Source of the DNA: Robiginitalea aestuariiviva
GTDB lineage: Bacteria; Bacteroidota; Bacteroidia; Flavobacteriales; Flavobacteriaceae
Length of the DNA: 64,000 bases
Direction of reading: 5' to 3'
Assembly: GCF_029537735.1 (NCBI RefSeq)
Contig: NZ_JARPUQ010000001.1
Coordinates: 370,965-434,964, forward strand
Below the pieces are notes generated by a model. The model saw only the letters and a list, made by a program, of their open reading frames with translations, did not search any database and was not told the origin of the DNA. Shown in pieces: positions 62,026 through 64,000 of the stretch. Every line of letters starts with the position of its first letter. Position 1 is the first letter of the stretch. The translations under genes were made by a program, and so were the position numbers.

Positions 62026-62469
62026 TTACTTGTTCATCATCTTCTTGAGTCCGCCCCAGAACATGGAAGCCACTGCAATCACAACCAGAATGAAGAATAC
62101 ATTCAGGCCGGTTCCAATGTTCTTTACGGTGCCCTCGGTGGTGGCAACGCCACGGTCTGCCATGGCTTCCACGGTGCCGTCAGCCCCGTCGGACAATACA
62201 TACGCAATCCCTACAACAACCAGGAATCCGACCACTCCGAAAAGGGTCTTCTTCAGGCCATTAGGATTGGAGAAAAGGTTCTTCAGGGTAAATACCAGAC
62301 TGAATACCACGGCAACAGCAAGCAGGAAGTACATGATCATGAACATCCAGTGTACCGCGCCGCTTTCTACGGCTTCCCCAACTGGGGCTTCCGCTTCTGG
62401 CAGCTGGGACCAGAGGATTGCCCCTATGGCGCCCAATACTACTAATCCTATTTTTACAAACTTGTGCAT
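62026..62469 (-). CDS. Membrane protein between exbB and exbD
   Basis: A 147-residue protein I do not recognise by family name. It has four hydrophobic segments: an N-terminal VKIGLVVLGAIGAILW, then HWMFMIMYFLLAVAVVFSLV, GVVGFLVVVGIAYVLS and FFILVVIAVASMFWGGL. An acidic, glycine-rich stretch with several T/E/A residues lies before the last. It is 25 bases after exbB and 11 before exbD, so it is probably an accessory part of the same motor. This arrangement is familiar in Bacteroidota. Confidence 0.82.
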   Translation of the reverse strand: MHKFVKIGLVVLGAIGAILWSQLPEAEAPVGEAVESGAVHWMFMIMYFLLAVAVVFSLVFTLKNLFSNPNGLKKTLFGVVGFLVVVGIAYVLSDGADGTVEAMADRGVATTEGTVKNIGTGLNVFFILVVIAVASMFWGGLKKMMNK

Positions 62470-62494
62470 ATTTCAGGTATTTGGATGTTCTGAT

Positions 62495-63292
62495 TTACTT
62501 CTTGTGATCCACCAGCATGTCGATCAGGGAGATCGAGGAATCTTCCATATCATTGACGATGCTGTCGATCTTGGCAATGATGTAGTTGTAGAAGATTTGC
62601 AGGATGATCGCAGTAATCAGACCAAATACCGTGGTAAGAAGTGCAACCTGGATATCACCGGCAATCAGGGAGGCACTCAGGTTACCCACGGCGCTAATTT
62701 TCTGGAAGGCCTGGATCATACCGATTACCGTACCCATGAACCCGAGCATGGGCGCAATGGCGATAAACAGAGACAGCCAGGAAACGTTCTTTTCCAGCTG
62801 GCCCATCTGAACCCCACCGTAAGCCACAACGGCTTTTTCGGCAGACTCGATGCTTTCACCAGCCCGGTCCAGTCCCTGGTAGTAGATAGAGGCAACGGGG
62901 CCCTTGGTGTTACGGCAAACTTCTTTAGCCGCTTCAATGCCACCGGAGGCCAGGGCGTCTTCCACTTGTTGCTTCAGTTTGGAGGTATTGGTGCTGGCCA
63001 TATTCAGATAGATGATTCGCTCGATGGCAACAGCAAGGCCCAGGATCAGACACAACAGTACGATGCCCATGAAGCCTGCACCCCCCTGGATGAATTGCTC
63101 TTTCAAAACCTGGGTAAATCCTCTATCCTCAGAAGCCGCAGCGGCCTCATCCTGGAGGGCAATGGTGGCTGTGGCCAAGGTTGAAGACATGTTGGAAACA
63201 ATTGCCGAAGCTTTAGCGCTTACCGTATTTGTACCTATTACAAATAGCCCAGCCATGGCCAGGAAAGAGAATAATCTTTTCATTTTTTTCAA
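62495..63292 (-). CDS. exbB: MotA/TolQ/ExbB proton-channel protein
   Basis: Proton channel partner of the ExbD proteins, 265 residues. A signal-like or extra first helix (MKKMKRLFSFLAMAGLFVIG) is followed by a short loop and three TolQ/ExbB helices. These include GFMGIVLLCLILGLAVAIER, LSLFIAIAPMLGFMGTVIGM (helix 2, conserved glycines) and VALLTTVFGLITAIILQIFY (helix 3). An extra N-terminal segment is usual for Bacteroidota ExbB. It is first in the operon, behind a TATCTTTA -7-like element at 63326-63319 on the minus strand. It may energise a TonB receptor system or an envelope machine. Confidence 0.93.
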   Translation of the reverse strand: MKKMKRLFSFLAMAGLFVIGTNTVSAKASAIVSNMSSTLATATIALQDEAAAASEDRGFTQVLKEQFIQGGAGFMGIVLLCLILGLAVAIERIIYLNMASTNTSKLKQQVEDALASGGIEAAKEVCRNTKGPVASIYYQGLDRAGESIESAEKAVVAYGGVQMGQLEKNVSWLSLFIAIAPMLGFMGTVIGMIQAFQKISAVGNLSASLIAGDIQVALLTTVFGLITAIILQIFYNYIIAKIDSIVNDMEDSSISLIDMLVDHKK

Positions 63293-63318
63293 ACTTAAAT
63301 TTAGATTAGTTATGTGGC

Positions 63319-63326
63319 TAAAGATA
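63319..63326 (-). promoter_or_regulatory. Candidate -7 element of the exb operon
   Basis: TATCTTTA on the minus strand, 26 bases before the exbB start, in an AT-rich stretch. One base differs from TAnnTTTG. Confidence 0.5.
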
Positions 63327-63644
63327 TAAAAAAATTAGAATTAAAAAATTAAATTTCGGGATGGGAACCCCTGAAATTACTAAAATTCCGGGAGGTTTAC
63401 ACTACTTTTCGACCACCTTTTTTTTCCTGCCATCAAATCTTTTCAAAAGGGCGTTGCAAACAAGATTCCATCTAGGGATAATGATCCGGGCCGGAAAAAA
63501 ACGCGCCGTGCAGGAAACACCGTTTCGATGCGCGATCAACAACCGGTTGCATCACCGGAATTTTTCGGGTTATATATAATACGGTATACCCGGGGTTTTG
63601 AACACCGGGCTGTATCTCCCAGGGGATAGCCGAGACGCTGCCGG

Positions 63645-63686
63645 GGTTCAGGGGGCCGGACAAGCATAGAAAGCAACGACCCGGCA
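63645..63686 (+). repeat. Direct repeat, copy 1 (42 bp)
   Basis: Begins GGTTCAGGGGGCCGGACAAG and ends CGACCCGGCA. It matches copy 2, 111 bases away, at 40 of 42 positions. Confidence 0.85.
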
Positions 63687-63755
63687 ACCCCAAACCGAAA
63701 CATCACAACCCCATGGATTAGCGCCCGCTCGCGCTGGCGCTGATCCCCATACCTC

Positions 63756-63797
63756 GGTTCAGGGGGCCGGACAAGCATGGAAAGCATCGACCCGGCA
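63756..63797 (+). repeat. Direct repeat, copy 2 (42 bp)
   Basis: Same 42 bases as copy 1 with two differences. Its last 10 bases are the left arm of a plus-strand terminator hairpin; copy 1 lacks the matching right arm. Confidence 0.85.
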
Positions 63798-63817
63798 GGG
63801 CCGGGTCGGGCTTTTTT
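63788..63817 (+). terminator. Plus-strand terminator of an unidentified transcript
   Basis: Stem CGACCCGGC (63788-63796) with GCCGGGTCG (63800-63808), loop AGG, then GGCTTTTTT. No plus-strand gene is known upstream in this gap. Confidence 0.75.
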
Positions 63818-63871
63818 ATTTCCGTATGCCTTACAAAAGCGAGCTTTTGACGGCATGGGAAATAAAAAAGC
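63810..63871. repeat. 62-base inverted repeat joining two facing terminators
   Basis: GCTTTTTTATTTCC (63810-63823) pairs perfectly with GGAAATAAAAAAGC (63858-63871). Inside, ATGCC (63826-63830) pairs with GGCAT (63852-63856), and CAAAAGC (63834-63840) with GCTTTTG (63843-63849). Confidence 0.8.
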
Positions 63872-63896
63872 ATCGCTGCAAATGCAGCGATGCTTT
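63863..63896 (-). terminator. Terminator of tRNA-Ser
   Basis: On the minus strand AAAGCATCGCTGCA pairs with TGCAGCGATGCTTT (63896-63883 with 63880-63867), then the T-run at 63868-63863. Confidence 0.85.
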
Positions 63897-63905
63897 CCTT
63901 TTGTG

Positions 63906-63992
63906 CAGAGAGGAAGGGATTCGAACCCTCGATCCGCTCTCGCGGAAACACGCTTTCCAGGCGTGCGCCTTAAACCACTCGGCCACCTCTCT
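63906..63992 (-). tRNA. tRNA-Ser (GGA)
   Basis: Minus-strand class II tRNA of 87 bases. Acceptor stem AGAGAGG with CCTCTCT, discriminator G, no encoded CCA. The anticodon stem CACGC/GCGTG holds loop CTGGAAA (anticodon GGA). The long variable arm TTTCCGCGAGAGCGGA forms its own stem, and the T arm is GAGGG-TTCGAAT-CCCTT. Confidence 0.95.
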
Positions 63993-64000
63993 GTAACCCT

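Larger units (their letters stand above)
63327..63905. other. Long intergenic region between the exb operon and tRNA-Ser
   Basis: About 580 bases without a convincing protein gene. It holds an AT-rich left part, two 42-base direct repeats, a plus-strand terminator, a large inverted repeat and the terminator of tRNA-Ser. Short ORFs here lack initiation signals or read through the tRNA. Confidence 0.7.

Noticed and set aside
63541-63600. Sigma-70-like TATAAT at 63575-63580 as promoter for a plus-strand RNA
   Set aside because: The nearest TTGCAT lies 22 bases upstream, too far, and this bacterial group uses a different consensus; not strong enough to annotate.
63645-63797. Possible CRISPR array
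   Set aside because: Only two repeats, 69 bases of intervening sequence, no further copies and no cas genes.
63536-63856. Minus-strand ORF of 106 codons containing the repeated motif SMLVRPPEPR
   Set aside because: The repeat of peptide is only the translation of the two 42-bp DNA repeats; the frame runs through a terminator and has no start signals.
63718-63951. Minus-strand ORF of 77 codons
   Set aside because: Its first codons are the 3' half of tRNA-Ser, so it is not a protein gene.

Overview
The window reads as chromosomal DNA of a GC-rich member of the Flavobacteriaceae (Bacteroidota), most like Robiginitalea or a close relative. This rests on the protein content and the promoters. 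There is a complete alternative complex III locus (ActA-F) joined to cytochrome oxidase genes, flavobacterial ribosomal and translation gene neighbourhoods, and families typical of Bacteroidota (DUF2807, DUF5916, DUF2723/GT117, SPOR, PorT-like, paired ExbD). Promoters repeatedly fit the Bacteroidota pattern TTTG-N19-21-TAnnTTTG. The genus is a guess; the family is fairly secure. I see no rRNA, insertion sequence, prophage or CRISPR array. Most of the window is core genome.

Layout. 1-4825 (minus): a truncated SLC45-type sugar transporter, queG, a cytochrome P450 and ruvB, with a 46-codon remnant of a c-type cytochrome between queG and the P450. 5006-7473: pckA (plus) converging on a DUF2807 protein (minus). 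7587-19273 (minus): one respiratory operon, actA-B-C-D-E-F then ctaC-ctaD, carrying electrons from quinol through ACIII to oxygen. 19594-24500: a SPOR protein converging on the rimP-nusA-infB operon, whose leader holds a terminator-like hairpin behind a consensus promoter. 24670-27977: a cation/proton antiporter and two uncharacterised envelope proteins. 28116-32720: a glucuronoxylan locus with a LacI regulator, a GH67 alpha-glucuronidase behind a perfect LacI-type operator, and a GH43 lipoprotein. 32788-45938: tRNA-Gln, a GT117 membrane glycosyltransferase, a cysteine-free thioredoxin-fold protein, a metallophosphoesterase, CutC, a glycosylasparaginase, DNA polymerase I, a small lipoprotein and a DUF5916 outer-membrane protein.

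46108-52657 is a translation block: rplM-rpsI, rpsB-tsf with a long structured leader, a divergent M61 peptidase, then pyrH-frr. 52703-58935 holds a 40-residue membrane protein, an MMPL/RND transporter, asnS, rpoN and a membrane protein. 58941-63292 (minus) is an energy-transduction operon of exbB, a membrane protein and two exbD pairs separated by a PorT-like barrel gene. The last 700 bases hold no convincing protein gene. They contain two 42-bp direct repeats, two facing terminators whose T-tracts pair with each other, and tRNA-Ser(GGA).

The observations I rate highest are: the attenuator-like leader of rimP-nusA-infB; the multi-stem leader of rpsB-tsf; the same helix-hairpin-helix type tail on both ActC and ribosomal protein S2; the LacI operator at the xylan locus; and the unexplained repeat and terminator region beside tRNA-Ser. 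Nothing here is a plainly new multi-gene system. The novelty lies mainly in RNA elements and domain fusions.
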